The notes under the pieces were generated by a model. The model had not been told where the DNA came from and did no database searches. It was given only the letters and a program-made list of their open reading frames with translations. Source: Dyadobacter sp. CY312 (GTDB lineage: Bacteria > Bacteroidota > Bacteroidia > Cytophagales > Spirosomataceae). From it: a stretch of 64,000 bases of DNA. Below, piece by piece: positions 7,637-16,580 of this stretch; positions within the stretch are counted from its first letter, which is position 1; each line of letters begins with the position of its first letter. The translations under genes were made by a program, and so were the position numbers. Where the stretch lies: NCBI RefSeq assembly GCF_021390535.1, contig NZ_JAJUXG010000026.1, positions 1 to 64,000 on the forward strand. Reading direction: 5' to 3'.

Positions 7637-7929
7637 ACGTTCTTATGGAACGTAGGTTAGATTTGGATGTCAACGCTTTCTACCGACAAGACGTCCCGAG
7701 AGAGACGTTTGTAGACGGTATGCTGAACCGGTAGGTTCAAAGATTGAGTCATAAAAACGTTTTCCATTAGAGTGATTGGCGAGTAAAACGACAATTTGCA
7801 ATGCGCCCTTTTATCAAGCTGTTTTTTGCTCAAGCACAAATCTCGTCACATCAGAAGCGCTCGTCCCAATAGGGACGATTTGTCGGTAGAAAAATAAATG
7901 GGATAAATTGATCTCGTTCCGTCGGAACG
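7637..7929. repeat. Cluster of hairpin repeats in a gene-free stretch (7500-8020)
   Basis: At least four hairpins occur: ACGTTC/GAACGT (7637-7653), ACGTC/GACGT (7691-7708), TCGTCCC/GGGACGA (7861-7878) and CGTTCC-GTC-GGAACG (7915-7929). The second unit is preceded by TTTCTACCGACAAG. The third, read on the minus strand, is preceded by TTTCTACCGACAAAT, so these are two inverted copies of one unit. The rest of 7500-8020 shows no convincing gene; the open frames there look like repeat translation. The layout is like REP or extragenic palindromic repeats. Confidence 0.65.
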
Positions 7930-8020
7930 TTTTGTGAGGAACACAACAAACTGAAACACCTTCGTAGCTGGAATATTTCCTTCTATCCTGGGATTCGAGC
8001 CCCGGTAACAGAAATTGCCA

Positions 8021-8251
8021 CTACTGCGCTTCTTTCCGCGACTTGTAAATACCAAAAGCGATGGAGGCAACCACGTATACAACTAGCTTAGTGGAGTTGA
8101 AACTCACGGCTTTCCAATACGCGTAAGCATCAGAGAAGGAAATTCCTTTGATGAGTTGAAAACCAACTTCAAGAATAAAGCTCACAGCAAAAATGGTAAC
8201 AAAAAATCTGAGCGCGTAAATGGCTATTACATTAAGTTTTAAATCTTTCAT
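8021..8251 (-). CDS. Small two-helix membrane protein, function unknown
   Basis: A 76-aa frame with a plausible start (MKDLKLNVIAIYALRFFVT) and two hydrophobic segments, about residues 8-30 and 52-70, separated by a polar loop. The C-terminus is basic and charged (YKSRKEAQ). I do not recognise the family. The composition is protein-like and the frame ends close to the repeat cluster. It is preceded by about 105 nt without a gene. It may simply be an inner-membrane peptide of unknown role. Confidence 0.55.
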   Translation of the reverse strand: MKDLKLNVIAIYALRFFVTIFAVSFILEVGFQLIKGISFSDAYAYWKAVSFNSTKLVVYVVASIAFGIYKSRKEAQ

Positions 8252-8357
8252 CTGAGGTTGGCTTGTCTATTAATTCGGCAAAATAGGAATAATTTTCAGT
8301 GAAGCAATGAGCCACTTCTTTACAGTCAATGGCCGAATTCGGTCCACAAACAACCAT

Positions 8358-8996
8358 CTATATCTGAGATAGTCTTACGTAGACCGACGATTTTATGAAG
8401 CTATACATCCGTTCATAAGCATACATTTCCTGAAAATGATTTCCTTCAAAAAACGATTTCATAGGGATTACCTTTCGAGCTTCTATGTTACATACAACTC
8501 TGAAAAAGAATAACATAGAAGTAAGCAAACCTCTTTGCCACCATTTGCTTTTCTTTTCGTTTATGTTAAAATCAACAAAAAGCCATTTGCCATTTTCTGT
8601 AAGCATTCCGTCAAGTTTTTTGAAGACCAGCTCTGCCCGCTGATCTCCGAAGTTATCAAACAGAAATGCAGTAAAAACAATATTAAAAAAACTGTTGGTG
8701 GAAAACTCTTCAATCGGTTGATTTACAAAACGTACCTCATTCTGAGCTGCGTCCCGTTTACGGGCAAGCTGAATCATTTTCTCTGAAATTTCCACGTAAG
8801 TGATATGCAAACCGGAGGGGTGAACTTTCGATATTTCTTCCAGTATCCAGCCCGTTCCTCCACCCACAATCAGAATGGAACTATTGGCAGGAATGTGTTG
8901 AAGCAGGCAGGTTTGAGAAAGCACCAGGTTGCGGCGGAAAATAACTCTGCTCAGCCAGTCGTAATTGCTTGCAATGGGGTCATAATTGTTTTTCAC
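8358..8996 (-). CDS. Class I SAM-dependent methyltransferase
   Basis: About 212 aa with the methyltransferase fold. NYDPIASNYDWLSRVIF is at the start, the SAM-binding motif I is ILIVGGGTGWILEEI, an acidic strand-2 end is in ITYVEISEKMI, and FNIVFTAFLFDNF is motif-IV-like. The open frame reaches back to an ATG at 9077, but that would overlap the preceding UbiA-like gene by 68 nt. Homologues start just before NNYDPIA, so I choose GTG at 8996, 14 nt after the UbiA-like stop. It is probably co-transcribed with that gene and with the acyl carrier protein gene. The methyl acceptor is unknown; a lipid or prenylated aromatic substrate would fit the neighbours. Confidence 0.82.
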   Translation of the reverse strand: MKNNYDPIASNYDWLSRVIFRRNLVLSQTCLLQHIPANSSILIVGGGTGWILEEISKVHPSGLHITYVEISEKMIQLARKRDAAQNEVRFVNQPIEEFSTNSFFNIVFTAFLFDNFGDQRAELVFKKLDGMLTENGKWLFVDFNINEKKSKWWQRGLLTSMLFFFRVVCNIEARKVIPMKSFFEGNHFQEMYAYERMYSFIKSSVYVRLSQI

Positions 8997-9009
8997 AGTG
9001 TGTTTTGGG

Positions 9010-9921
9010 TTAAGGAAATGCTCGCAGCAATACAATGCCTGATATTCCACATAAAGCTTTAACGAGCAGCAACCCATCGATCACAATCAAATAATAAAGA
9101 ATCTTTTTGGGTCTTTGTAATGAATAGGCAACATATAAAAGACTCAAAAAGGGCAGAAGGTTTACGCCAATAACCAGGGCGCTGAAATTTTTGTAATGGG
9201 TAAAAATCAGTAACGACACAATGCCGATAATTAATAAAGGGATCAGTACAAAAAATATGGTTTTTTGTAAACCGAACCTTACCACAAATGTTTTGAGCTG
9301 TCTGTTGGCATCATCGTCATAGTCTTTGATATCAAACATGATGGCGTTTACGGTGCAGAACATCCAGTTTTTCAGGAATAGCCAGAGCATAAAACCCGGC
9401 TCCGACACATGTATTCCGTATTCAATTTTCGCCATGGTGACAGGCAAAAAATTTACACAGCCAGCCCATACAAATCCGATTACGAATGCTTTGAACCAAC
9501 CGGTATTCCGAAGATTAAATGAGCTGGGAAGCAGGCCGTAATACAGCAGCCCGGCTACGGGAATGGAAACCAGCAATAGCCAGTAATACAAGGGCAACTT
9601 CAGAATGGCTTCCTGATATTGATAAAAAAGAATGACTGCCGCCATAAGGCAAATGACAGCAAAAAATTTTTGACTCTGTCGGACAAAAGTGTGATGCTGG
9701 CGGTACCACTCGGTTCTTGGATTGGAAGATATCGCAGAAGCCGCAGCGCCGGAATAGGCATAGGTGTAGTACATCACTGTTGCCGAAAACAACAGGATGT
9801 AATATACCGGCGATGCAAGGGGAAGTCCGAGTTGAAATACAGTTTCTACCGATAATGCAACCGCAAGCAGACCAACAAAATAATTAGCAAAAAAAATGAA
9901 CTGAATTATTCCTGAACGCAT
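9010..9921 (-). CDS. UbiA-like prenyltransferase family membrane protein
   Basis: A 303-aa protein with eight or nine membrane helices and the UbiA second Asp-rich signature, NAIMFDIKDYDDDANRQL, around residues 190-207. The first signature (NDxxDxxxD) is not seen. The matching loop reads SNPRTEWYRQHHTF, with few acidic residues. UbiA enzymes attach prenyl chains to aromatic acceptors using Mg-diphosphate held by both motifs, so this one may have altered chemistry. It lies between an acyl carrier protein gene (105 nt upstream) and a methyltransferase gene (14 nt downstream), all leftward. The family is fairly safe, the activity is not. Confidence 0.75.
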   Translation of the reverse strand: MRSGIIQFIFFANYFVGLLAVALSVETVFQLGLPLASPVYYILLFSATVMYYTYAYSGAAASAISSNPRTEWYRQHHTFVRQSQKFFAVICLMAAVILFYQYQEAILKLPLYYWLLLVSIPVAGLLYYGLLPSSFNLRNTGWFKAFVIGFVWAGCVNFLPVTMAKIEYGIHVSEPGFMLWLFLKNWMFCTVNAIMFDIKDYDDDANRQLKTFVVRFGLQKTIFFVLIPLLIIGIVSLLIFTHYKNFSALVIGVNLLPFLSLLYVAYSLQRPKKILYYLIVIDGLLLVKALCGISGIVLLRAFP

Positions 9922-10026
9922 CTTTAAATGTAAGCATACCTCAAATGTAAAAATAGCTTTTCGGGCTTACATTGGATGTATGTACTGTCAAATAAGAAGT
10001 CCACACAGTCCTGATTGTTGTTTCAG

Positions 10027-10263
10027 TTATGCCATTACAGCGTTTTTGTGCTGTAAATATTCATATATAGCTCCCACCGTCTTGAGCTTGGGATAATCTT
10101 CGTCGGGAATGCTTACTTTGAAGTGATCTTCCATTTGGAGTACCAGATCCACGGTATCCAGGCTATCAAGGCCGAGATCGTGGGTGAGGCTTGCTTCATC
10201 AGTTATAGAGGAGCCGGGAAGGCCTGTGGTTGCTGCTAAAAGGTTACGAAGTTGCTCTTTCAT
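10027..10263 (-). CDS. Acyl carrier protein
   Basis: A 78-aa acyl carrier protein with the phosphopantetheine site LGLDSLDTVDLVLQMEDHF, where the Ser in DSL carries the prosthetic arm. The frame continues upstream to 10290, but ATG 10263 (MKEQLRNLL) matches the usual ACP start. The sequence differs from a standard housekeeping AcpP (for example SITDEASLTHDLG and IPDEDYPKLKTVG), and it is not beside fabF. It is more likely a dedicated carrier for the UbiA-like/methyltransferase neighbours or another secondary lipid pathway. That role is inferred from position. Confidence 0.9.
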   Translation of the reverse strand: MKEQLRNLLAATTGLPGSSITDEASLTHDLGLDSLDTVDLVLQMEDHFKVSIPDEDYPKLKTVGAIYEYLQHKNAVMA

Positions 10264-10599
10264 CTTACATGGTTTTGGGTAAATACTCATTCGGGAAAAA
10301 TATTCCTGTAAAGTTCAACGCATGCAATGGGATTTGTGTGAGAAAAAGTATGAATGGTTACTTAGACTGCCAACGGGAAAACACAGTTCAGTTATATATC
10401 AATTACTATAAATCTTTCGAACTTGTGGCAAAGTATTACTAAACGGTTACCAAAATCTGGAGGCGAAGAAGGGTTCTCATAGCCTGATGTAGTTAATTTG
10501 GTATAATTGCCTGATTCAATTCGAATGTTTGGGCACGATGAGTCAATCTTCCGGCGGATTTTATAAATTAGAAATTCTTAACAATCCTACTTAAACTCT
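10264..10599. other. Gene-free interval between the ACP and M28 peptidase genes
   Basis: This 336-nt stretch separates the divergent acyl carrier protein and M28 peptidase genes, so promoters for both should lie here. I see no convincing gene, hairpin or repeat. A short frame at 10230-10442 has no protein-like pattern. Confidence 0.5.
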
Positions 10600-12150
10600 A
10601 TGAAAAAAATATCCTGTTACCTGGTGGCAATTATGTTGTTTGCTGGCGGCCCGGGCATCGCTCAGAGAAATGATGCTATTGTCGAGGGCATCGTGAAAGA
10701 AGCAACAGAAAATTCACAACTGGAAAAACTTGCTCATGAACTACTTGACGTTATCGGACCCAGACTTGTAGGGTCACCTCAAATGCAACAGGCCAACGAC
10801 TGGGCTGTTGCTAAATACAAAAGCTGGAACATTGTTGCAAAAAATGAGAAATGGGGCGAATGGAGAGGATGGGAGCGTGGCGCTTCACATATTGACATGG
10901 TGGCTCCGCGAGTGAAATCTCTGGAAGGAATGCAGCTGGCATGGAGCCCTGGTACGGCGGGTAAAACCGTTACGGCTGATGTGGTGATCGTTCCGGATCT
11001 GGCCGATTCTCTTGCTTTTCAGAAATGGTTACCTACTGCCAAAGGTAAGTTTGTGATGATCAGCATGTATCAGCCTACAGGCCGTCCGGATTACAACTGG
11101 AAAGAATTTGCCACGGAAGAGTCATTTGAAAAAATGAAAAAGGAGCGCGACCAGCAGACAGAAGCCTGGACCAAAAGGATTGCTAAAACAGGATTAAATG
11201 CACGCACTTTGCCGGCGGCTTTGGAAAAAGCGGGAGCAGCAGGAATAGTGATGTCGTACTGGTCGAAAGGTTTTGGTGCAAATAAAATTTTTGGAGCAAA
11301 CACGAAAAAGATACCAACTGTTGATATTTCGCTTGAAGACTACGGCCTGCTTTACAGACTTGCGGAATCGGGCAATACGCCTAAAATAAGCGTGCGTGCG
11401 GATGCAAAGGAACTTGGCGTTGTGCCTACGTTTAATACCATCGCTGAAATTATAGGAACTGAAAAACCGGAAGAATATGTGATTCTATCCGCACATTTTG
11501 ACTCATGGGACGGCGGAACCGGAGCAACAGACAATGGAACGGGAACTATTGTGATGATGGAGGCGATGCGAATTCTTAAAAAACTTTATCCAAATCCTAA
11601 AAGAACGATTCTGGTAGGGCATTGGGGCAGCGAAGAGCAGGGATTGAACGGGTCGCGTGCCTTTGTTGAAGATCATCCTGAAATTATAAATAACATACAG
11701 GCTGTTTTTAATCAGGATAACGGAACGGGAAGAGTTGTAAATATGGCAGGACAGGGTTTCCTGAATTCTTATGACTATCTGACCCGCTGGTTGTCAAAAG
11801 TTCCTGAACCTATTCGTAACCAAATCGAGACGAAATTCCCGGGTGCTCCCGGTGCAGGCGGATCTGATTTTGCCTCTTTTGTAGCGGCTGGCGCACCGGC
11901 ATTTTCGCTGAGTTCACTCAACTGGTCGTATGGGACTTACACATGGCATACCAACCGTGATACGTATGACAAAATCGTGTTTGACGATGTTCGCAGCAAT
12001 GCAATACTTGCAGCTATTCTTGCATACGAAGCCAGCGAGGATCCTGCCAAAACATCTCGAGACAAGAGTGTATTGCCTTTGAATTCGAAAGGTGAACCCG
12101 GCGTTTGGCCAAAACCTCAAAAAGCTACGCGCAGAGGAGGGTTAGATTAA
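10600..12150 (+). CDS. Secreted M28-family zinc aminopeptidase
   Basis: A 516-aa protein with a signal peptide (MKKISCYLVAIMLFAGGPGIAQ). It shows the M28 metal-binding pattern: His/Asp in LSAHFDSWDGGTGATDNGTG (His about 299), Glu pair in GSEEQGLNGS, Asp in NQDNGTG and a late His in WHTNRDTYD. A PA-like insert (residues about 120-270) precedes the catalytic core, as usual in this group. It should cleave N-terminal residues from peptides in the periplasm or outside. A strong terminator follows at 12170. The next gene is another secreted peptidase, so the two may share a nutrient-peptide role. Confidence 0.92.
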   Translation: MKKISCYLVAIMLFAGGPGIAQRNDAIVEGIVKEATENSQLEKLAHELLDVIGPRLVGSPQMQQANDWAVAKYKSWNIVAKNEKWGEWRGWERGASHIDMVAPRVKSLEGMQLAWSPGTAGKTVTADVVIVPDLADSLAFQKWLPTAKGKFVMISMYQPTGRPDYNWKEFATEESFEKMKKERDQQTEAWTKRIAKTGLNARTLPAALEKAGAAGIVMSYWSKGFGANKIFGANTKKIPTVDISLEDYGLLYRLAESGNTPKISVRADAKELGVVPTFNTIAEIIGTEKPEEYVILSAHFDSWDGGTGATDNGTGTIVMMEAMRILKKLYPNPKRTILVGHWGSEEQGLNGSRAFVEDHPEIINNIQAVFNQDNGTGRVVNMAGQGFLNSYDYLTRWLSKVPEPIRNQIETKFPGAPGAGGSDFASFVAAGAPAFSLSSLNWSYGTYTWHTNRDTYDKIVFDDVRSNAILAAILAYEASEDPAKTSRDKSVLPLNSKGEPGVWPKPQKATRRGGLD

Positions 12151-12169
12151 AAATATACGCAGCAAGATT

Positions 12170-12214
12170 AGCCGGCATAACCAGATTTTAAACTCTGGCT
12201 CTGCCGGCTTTTTT
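12170..12214 (+). terminator. Rho-independent terminator after the M28 peptidase gene
   Basis: AGCCGGCA (12170-12177) pairs with TGCCGGCT (12202-12209). An inner CCAGA/TCTGG stem lies inside it, and six T residues follow (12209-12214). It starts 20 nt after the stop. Confidence 0.87.
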
Positions 12215-12329
12215 CTTTTATCAGCTTTTTAAGTCATGTGATTATCGCGCTAATTGCTTACGGCTAATCGCCAGCAGCTACATATAAATTTTAAATCAAT
12301 CATTATCTTTAAGGATAAAATTGAAATCT

Positions 12330-14579
12330 ATGCGCGCTATTCTACTCGTTTTTAATCTATTGATTTATAGTTATGTATATGCTCAAAAGGATGCCCATCT
12401 GGTAAATTCGGATTTCTCTACTGACAGTATTTCTGCGATGGAACAAAGTCGGCATAGCAAACTATTTTCAGCCCGCAGCACGGCAGCATTGGCTTCCACC
12501 AATTTTGATGTAAAATACTACCGCGGAGAATGGGAAGTGGATCCGGCGATTAACTACATCAAAGGAAAACTGACCGCCTATTACGTAATGACCGAGGCGG
12601 GCAATTCCATTTCGTTCGACTTGTCGGGAGCATTGTCTGTTTCGCAGGTTCTGCAACGAAATACACCTTTGGTCAAGTCGCAAACAGGTGATGTGTTACA
12701 AATCACCTTTCCTGCAAATGTTGCCGTGGGAACACTCGATTCTGTCAGCATAATTTATGAAGGCGTGCCTGTAAGTTCCGGCAACGGATCATTTATAAAA
12801 ACAACCCATGGAAGCCCAGCCGTACCGGTGATCTGGACGCTGAGTGAACCTTTTGGAAGTAAAGACTGGTGGCCTTGCAAAAATGGTCTGGACGACAAAG
12901 CTGACGACGGAATTGACATATTCATCACACATCCCAACATCTACAAAGCCGCAGCCAACGGTGTACAAAAAAGTGAAACACCAATTGCCGGAAATAAGAC
13001 GGTTACGCATTGGAAACACCAATACGCGATAGCGAGTTATCTGGTTTGTTTTGCGGTGACCAACTATACCGTTTTTAACAACAGCGTAACGATTGGATCA
13101 GTCAACCTGCCTATGCAGACGCACTGTTATCCGGAAAGTCTGACGGCCTTTCAAAATGGAACACAAAACACGCTCGATGGACTTCAATTGTTTAGTAATC
13201 TATTTGGAACGTATCCTTTCATTACGGAAAAGTACGGGCATGTGCAATTTGGCTGGAACGGAGGAATGGAGCATCAGACGAGTTCATTTATGTTTAACCT
13301 GAGTGAAACGCTTGTGATGCACGAACTGGCGCACCAGTGGTTTGGGAACAAAATTACATGTGGCAGTTGGGAGGATATCTGGCTTAACGAAGGATTTGCG
13401 ACCCATTTGGCCAGTATTTACATGGAAAACAAGTATCCTGCCACTACGAAAACAACCAGGGCAAGTGAGATCAACTTCATCACCGGTACCCCAGGCGGAT
13501 CGGTAAAAGTGGATGATGTGACCAATGTTTCCAGAATTTTTAGCAACAGATACAGTTATTACAAAGGATCACATTTGCTCTACATGCTTCGCTGGATTCT
13601 GAGCGATGCGGTATTTTTTACAGCCGTGCGTAATTACCTGGATGACCCTGCACTAGCATTTAATTTTGCCAAGACCCAACATTTAAAAGCGCATCTCGAA
13701 AGCGCAAGTGGTAAGGATCTTACCTACTTTTTTGACCAATGGTATTCCGGGCAGGGTTATCCTTCTTATCAATTGGAATGGTCTACGGTTGGGAATTCTG
13801 CCAGGTTTAAGCTAAACCAAACAACTTCCCACGCCAGTGTTGGCTTTTTTCAATTGCCTGTTCCATTGTTATTCAAAAATGAGGGTGGTACGCAACAAAA
13901 ACTGGTTGTGGCAAACAACACTTCCAGCGGGCAATCATTTATAGAGGATCTGGGTTTCATAGCTGAATCTGTGGAAATAGATCCGGATTTTTGGCTTATC
14001 ACCAGAAACAATAGCATAGTGAGAGGTGATCCCTTGCCGGTTGTTTTCACCTATACCAAAGTCGGATGTGTGGGAGAAGCAGCTCAAATCTCCTGGGGAA
14101 CAACATCAGAAAAAAACGCTAGTCATTTTGAAGTAGAAAAAAGTAGCGACGCCATTCGCTGGTCTTTAATCGCTTCGCTGGATGCTGCCGGAAATTCTAC
14201 TGAGATAAGAAATTACAGTTTTACTGATCAATCTGCGTCCAGCGGAAAAACCTATTACCGCATTGCGGAACATGATCTGGATGGAACGGTGATGTATACC
14301 CGAGTCCTGCAAAGCAATTGCGGTTCGGAATTGGTAAATAACTTATTCATCACACCCAATCCGGCGTATACCAATCTGGAACTGCATAACGCCAATGGAA
14401 TTGTGAAGCCAATCTCGTACCGAATTTTCGATATACTCGGACGAAAAGTTTTTGAAGGGAAACGTTTACAAACTCAGGGCAGTATTCCGGTTGCCGGGCT
14501 AACGTCGGGGCTTTACATTTTGCAATTGGAAACGGGGAAAGGGGATGTTTCCAGGTCGTTTCGGTTTGTGAAGAATTAG
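12330..14579 (+). CDS. M1-family zinc metallopeptidase with T9SS type A sorting domain
   Basis: A 749-aa protein, starting at ATG 12330 rather than the in-frame TTG at 12321. It has a signal peptide (MRAILLVFNLLIYSYVYAQ). The aminopeptidase N-like domain carries HELAHQW (His331, Glu332, His335) and the third ligand Glu in NEGFATH about 19 residues later. A fibronectin-like region follows. The C-terminal ~80 residues have the T9SS cargo pattern FITPNPAYTNLEL, YRIFDILGRKVF and LTSGLYILQLE, with a basic end. It should be exported by the type IX system and fixed to, or released from, the cell surface. A Gly-rich GXMEN-like site appears as WNGGMEHQTSS. Confidence 0.93.
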   Translation: MRAILLVFNLLIYSYVYAQKDAHLVNSDFSTDSISAMEQSRHSKLFSARSTAALASTNFDVKYYRGEWEVDPAINYIKGKLTAYYVMTEAGNSISFDLSGALSVSQVLQRNTPLVKSQTGDVLQITFPANVAVGTLDSVSIIYEGVPVSSGNGSFIKTTHGSPAVPVIWTLSEPFGSKDWWPCKNGLDDKADDGIDIFITHPNIYKAAANGVQKSETPIAGNKTVTHWKHQYAIASYLVCFAVTNYTVFNNSVTIGSVNLPMQTHCYPESLTAFQNGTQNTLDGLQLFSNLFGTYPFITEKYGHVQFGWNGGMEHQTSSFMFNLSETLVMHELAHQWFGNKITCGSWEDIWLNEGFATHLASIYMENKYPATTKTTRASEINFITGTPGGSVKVDDVTNVSRIFSNRYSYYKGSHLLYMLRWILSDAVFFTAVRNYLDDPALAFNFAKTQHLKAHLESASGKDLTYFFDQWYSGQGYPSYQLEWSTVGNSARFKLNQTTSHASVGFFQLPVPLLFKNEGGTQQKLVVANNTSSGQSFIEDLGFIAESVEIDPDFWLITRNNSIVRGDPLPVVFTYTKVGCVGEAAQISWGTTSEKNASHFEVEKSSDAIRWSLIASLDAAGNSTEIRNYSFTDQSASSGKTYYRIAEHDLDGTVMYTRVLQSNCGSELVNNLFITPNPAYTNLELHNANGIVKPISYRIFDILGRKVFEGKRLQTQGSIPVAGLTSGLYILQLETGKGDVSRSFRFVKN

Positions 14580-14593
14580 GTTGTGAGAAGTGA

Positions 14594-14845
14594 GAGTACA
14601 CTGTTTACGTCCCAAAATCAATCTGGATAGACAACATTGGAGAAAGCCTAAAATCTGATGATATTGGAGAAAATAGTATAGGGCTTGGGTCGCAACAGGA
14701 GAAAATTGAGGTTGAGCATATCCGACATGGGATTCAAGCTGATATCTATAAAAATGAACTTCAGTTAGCAACGGACCGGGATAAACTTCGGAGGGAAGGG
14801 TATGATGTTGAGAAAGGTCAAAATAAAGGATTGATTCCCGGATAA
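14594..14845 (+). pseudogene. Start-less coding remnant, function unknown
   Basis: The frame is open for 83 codons from just after a TGA (14591-14593) to the TAA at 14843, with a protein-like composition (VEHIRHGIQADIYKNELQLA, charged and helical). It contains no ATG, GTG or TTG at a sensible place. It looks like the C-terminal part of a lost gene. I do not recognise the family. Its position between the T9SS peptidase and an unknown AT-rich gene suggests an insertion and deletion history. A non-coding stretch open by chance is the alternative. Confidence 0.4.
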
Positions 14846-14949
14846 AAAAATCGCCGATGGGCAGATTTTACAAATATCAGCGAATTTTGCTCTGTGAAAC
14901 CCAGGGCAATTTTTGCACCAAATTTTAATTTAGCCTATCCATTTTCTCT

Positions 14950-15804
14950 ATGATACAACCCAATAAGAAATACTCCATAAGTGCGGTGTATTCTCCAATA
15001 CAGCGCATCAGAACAATTGTGAGAATTGGTCAAAACGAACATGATTGTACTGAGAAAATGAGATCTGAGGGCTTTACCGATCCTTTTAAAGTAACAGAAT
15101 TAATTGATGATCCATCGGAAAGACAAATGAGTTACGCAACAGATTTAGGTTTAACTATACCTGCTCGCGCGAGTATGCAGGATGTAGCAGCAATGATCGA
15201 TTTTAAAAAGGATAACGACAGCAATCCGGATTCGGGACTCTTGGAATTTGCTTATCAGGAACGTTTATATGTTTCTAAGTATATTGGAGAAAAAGCGTTG
15301 TATGACTTCATTTTTGAGTCGGTTGACTTGCCAATTAAAATTGCCTTTTTTATTTTCTCTGTACATCGAAATCATCATAAAGGAGAGAACTACAACCTAA
15401 ATGAACACCCTCACAAGGATCATTTTATGGATTTTGCAACTCAAAAAATACATGATGTTCAGTTTAAAAAATCCATGAATAGGTATTCAGGTAATGAGCT
15501 CCAGTATTTTGGAGAATCCAATCAGGCTGATTATGAATATGTACATAGAGGAAGTAAAGCAACGATAGCATACAAAGCGGCATATGACTTTTTAAAATCA
15601 AAGGAATTAGTGAAGTTGCCTAGTGAACAAGCATCAAAATATCAAAAGAAGTCTAACTATTTTTCGTTAGGGAAAAACTATCCAATATATCAGGAGAAAT
15701 ATTCGGGCTATCAATATAAAAATGAGGAGAATTCAGGAGTGAAAGGTTGTATTATATCATTAGTGGCTATATTCTTCTTAATATATCTTTTATTTTCTTG
15801 CTAA
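14950..15804 (+). CDS. Hypothetical protein with C-terminal membrane anchor
   Basis: A 284-aa protein I do not recognise as a whole. Residues about 50-80 (PSERQMSYATDLGLTIPARA) resemble a short motif found in varied bacterial proteins where an ATxLGI-IP segment is followed by a helix. The middle is rich in His, Tyr, Lys and Asp (HRNHHKGENYN, EHPHKDHF). The final 20 residues form a hydrophobic segment ending LLFSC, so it is probably tail-anchored with the bulk in the cytoplasm. Base composition is visibly more AT-rich than its neighbours, which suggests recent acquisition. There is no operon partner on this strand. Confidence 0.7.
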   Translation: MIQPNKKYSISAVYSPIQRIRTIVRIGQNEHDCTEKMRSEGFTDPFKVTELIDDPSERQMSYATDLGLTIPARASMQDVAAMIDFKKDNDSNPDSGLLEFAYQERLYVSKYIGEKALYDFIFESVDLPIKIAFFIFSVHRNHHKGENYNLNEHPHKDHFMDFATQKIHDVQFKKSMNRYSGNELQYFGESNQADYEYVHRGSKATIAYKAAYDFLKSKELVKLPSEQASKYQKKSNYFSLGKNYPIYQEKYSGYQYKNEENSGVKGCIISLVAIFFLIYLLFSC

Positions 15805-15975
15805 TAAAAAAAGTACGATCTGTTTCACTTAGTTGCATTGTAATAAACTATAACAAAACCCATAAAGGGCCTCTGGAGTTTGCATAACCCATTTTTATGT
15901 TAAGTAACAAAGCACAGAACGATACCCAGGCAGCCGTTTTGTGAAAGTTCTTCGGATAGTACAAGGTCAGCTGTA

Positions 15976-16500
15976 TCAATTCACTTTATCTAACCAAACC
16001 ATACTTCCATTGATTAGATTTTTTGATGGGTAGTCGTTACCAATGTTTAAAGTTAAAGTAGTGCCCACTAGACCACCTTTTATTGATAATATTGTTTCTA
16101 CGGATTCACCTGGCTGCCCTCCAAAATTGGTAAATTGAGTCTCTTTGTGATCGATAACCATCATTTCATTAACGGTAACATCCTTAAACTTCCAAGTACC
16201 CCATGTTTGTGCTTGATCTGTCAATTCTGTTGTTCCGATGTATCTTTTGACACTTCGTATGTAAGCTAGATCTACTGCGTTTATGCTTGAGGTAGATTTT
16301 GTAATTTCCATTTGTGTGAATATCGTTGAGGTACCACCATAAACATCTTTGGATTCATTTCTTGACTGATATGTCCCTAATAGCTCTGATACATAACTTG
16401 GTGGCATAGGATCCTTTGTTGTGTGCTTGCAGGACGAACAAAATAGTAAAGCGCACAATAACAGGAGAGATGATGTCAGTAGATTCAAATATTTGAGCAT
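15976..16500 (-). CDS. Hypothetical lipoprotein
   Basis: A 174-aa protein with a hydrophobic leader and lipobox-like end FCSSC (Cys about 24), so probably a lipoprotein. The rest is a beta-rich domain (GTYQSRNESK, VNEMMVIDHKETQF, KGGLVGTTLTLNIG) of a kind common in small Bacteroidetes lipoproteins, but I cannot assign a family. Composition is AT-rich like the gene to its left. Downstream towards 15805 I see no clear terminator; upstream is a MITE-like inverted repeat element. Confidence 0.68.
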   Translation of the reverse strand: MLKYLNLLTSSLLLLCALLFCSSCKHTTKDPMPPSYVSELLGTYQSRNESKDVYGGTSTIFTQMEITKSTSSINAVDLAYIRSVKRYIGTTELTDQAQTWGTWKFKDVTVNEMMVIDHKETQFTNFGGQPGESVETILSIKGGLVGTTLTLNIGNDYPSKNLINGSMVWLDKVN

Positions 16501-16580
16501 AGTTTTCTTCAGTTACTTATAGTCTATTATAATTCTTTCCCATTGGATCACAAAATATCATTTTGCGAGCTGATCTGAGT

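Noticed and set aside
7444..7734. 96-aa plus-strand frame after the EamA gene
   Set aside because: It starts inside the EamA gene, crosses the repeat cluster and has no family pattern.
7985..8010. tRNA-like T-loop (GGATTCGAGCCCC)
   Set aside because: Neighbouring arms do not form a cloverleaf on either strand, so it is not a tRNA gene.
7846..8082. 78-aa minus-strand frame overlapping the small membrane protein gene
   Set aside because: It runs through the hairpin repeats and has no protein-like hydrophobic pattern; it is best seen as repeat translation.
14950..15804. Prophage or conjugative element gene
   Set aside because: No integrase, capsid or mobilisation genes lie nearby; only AT-rich composition supports transfer.
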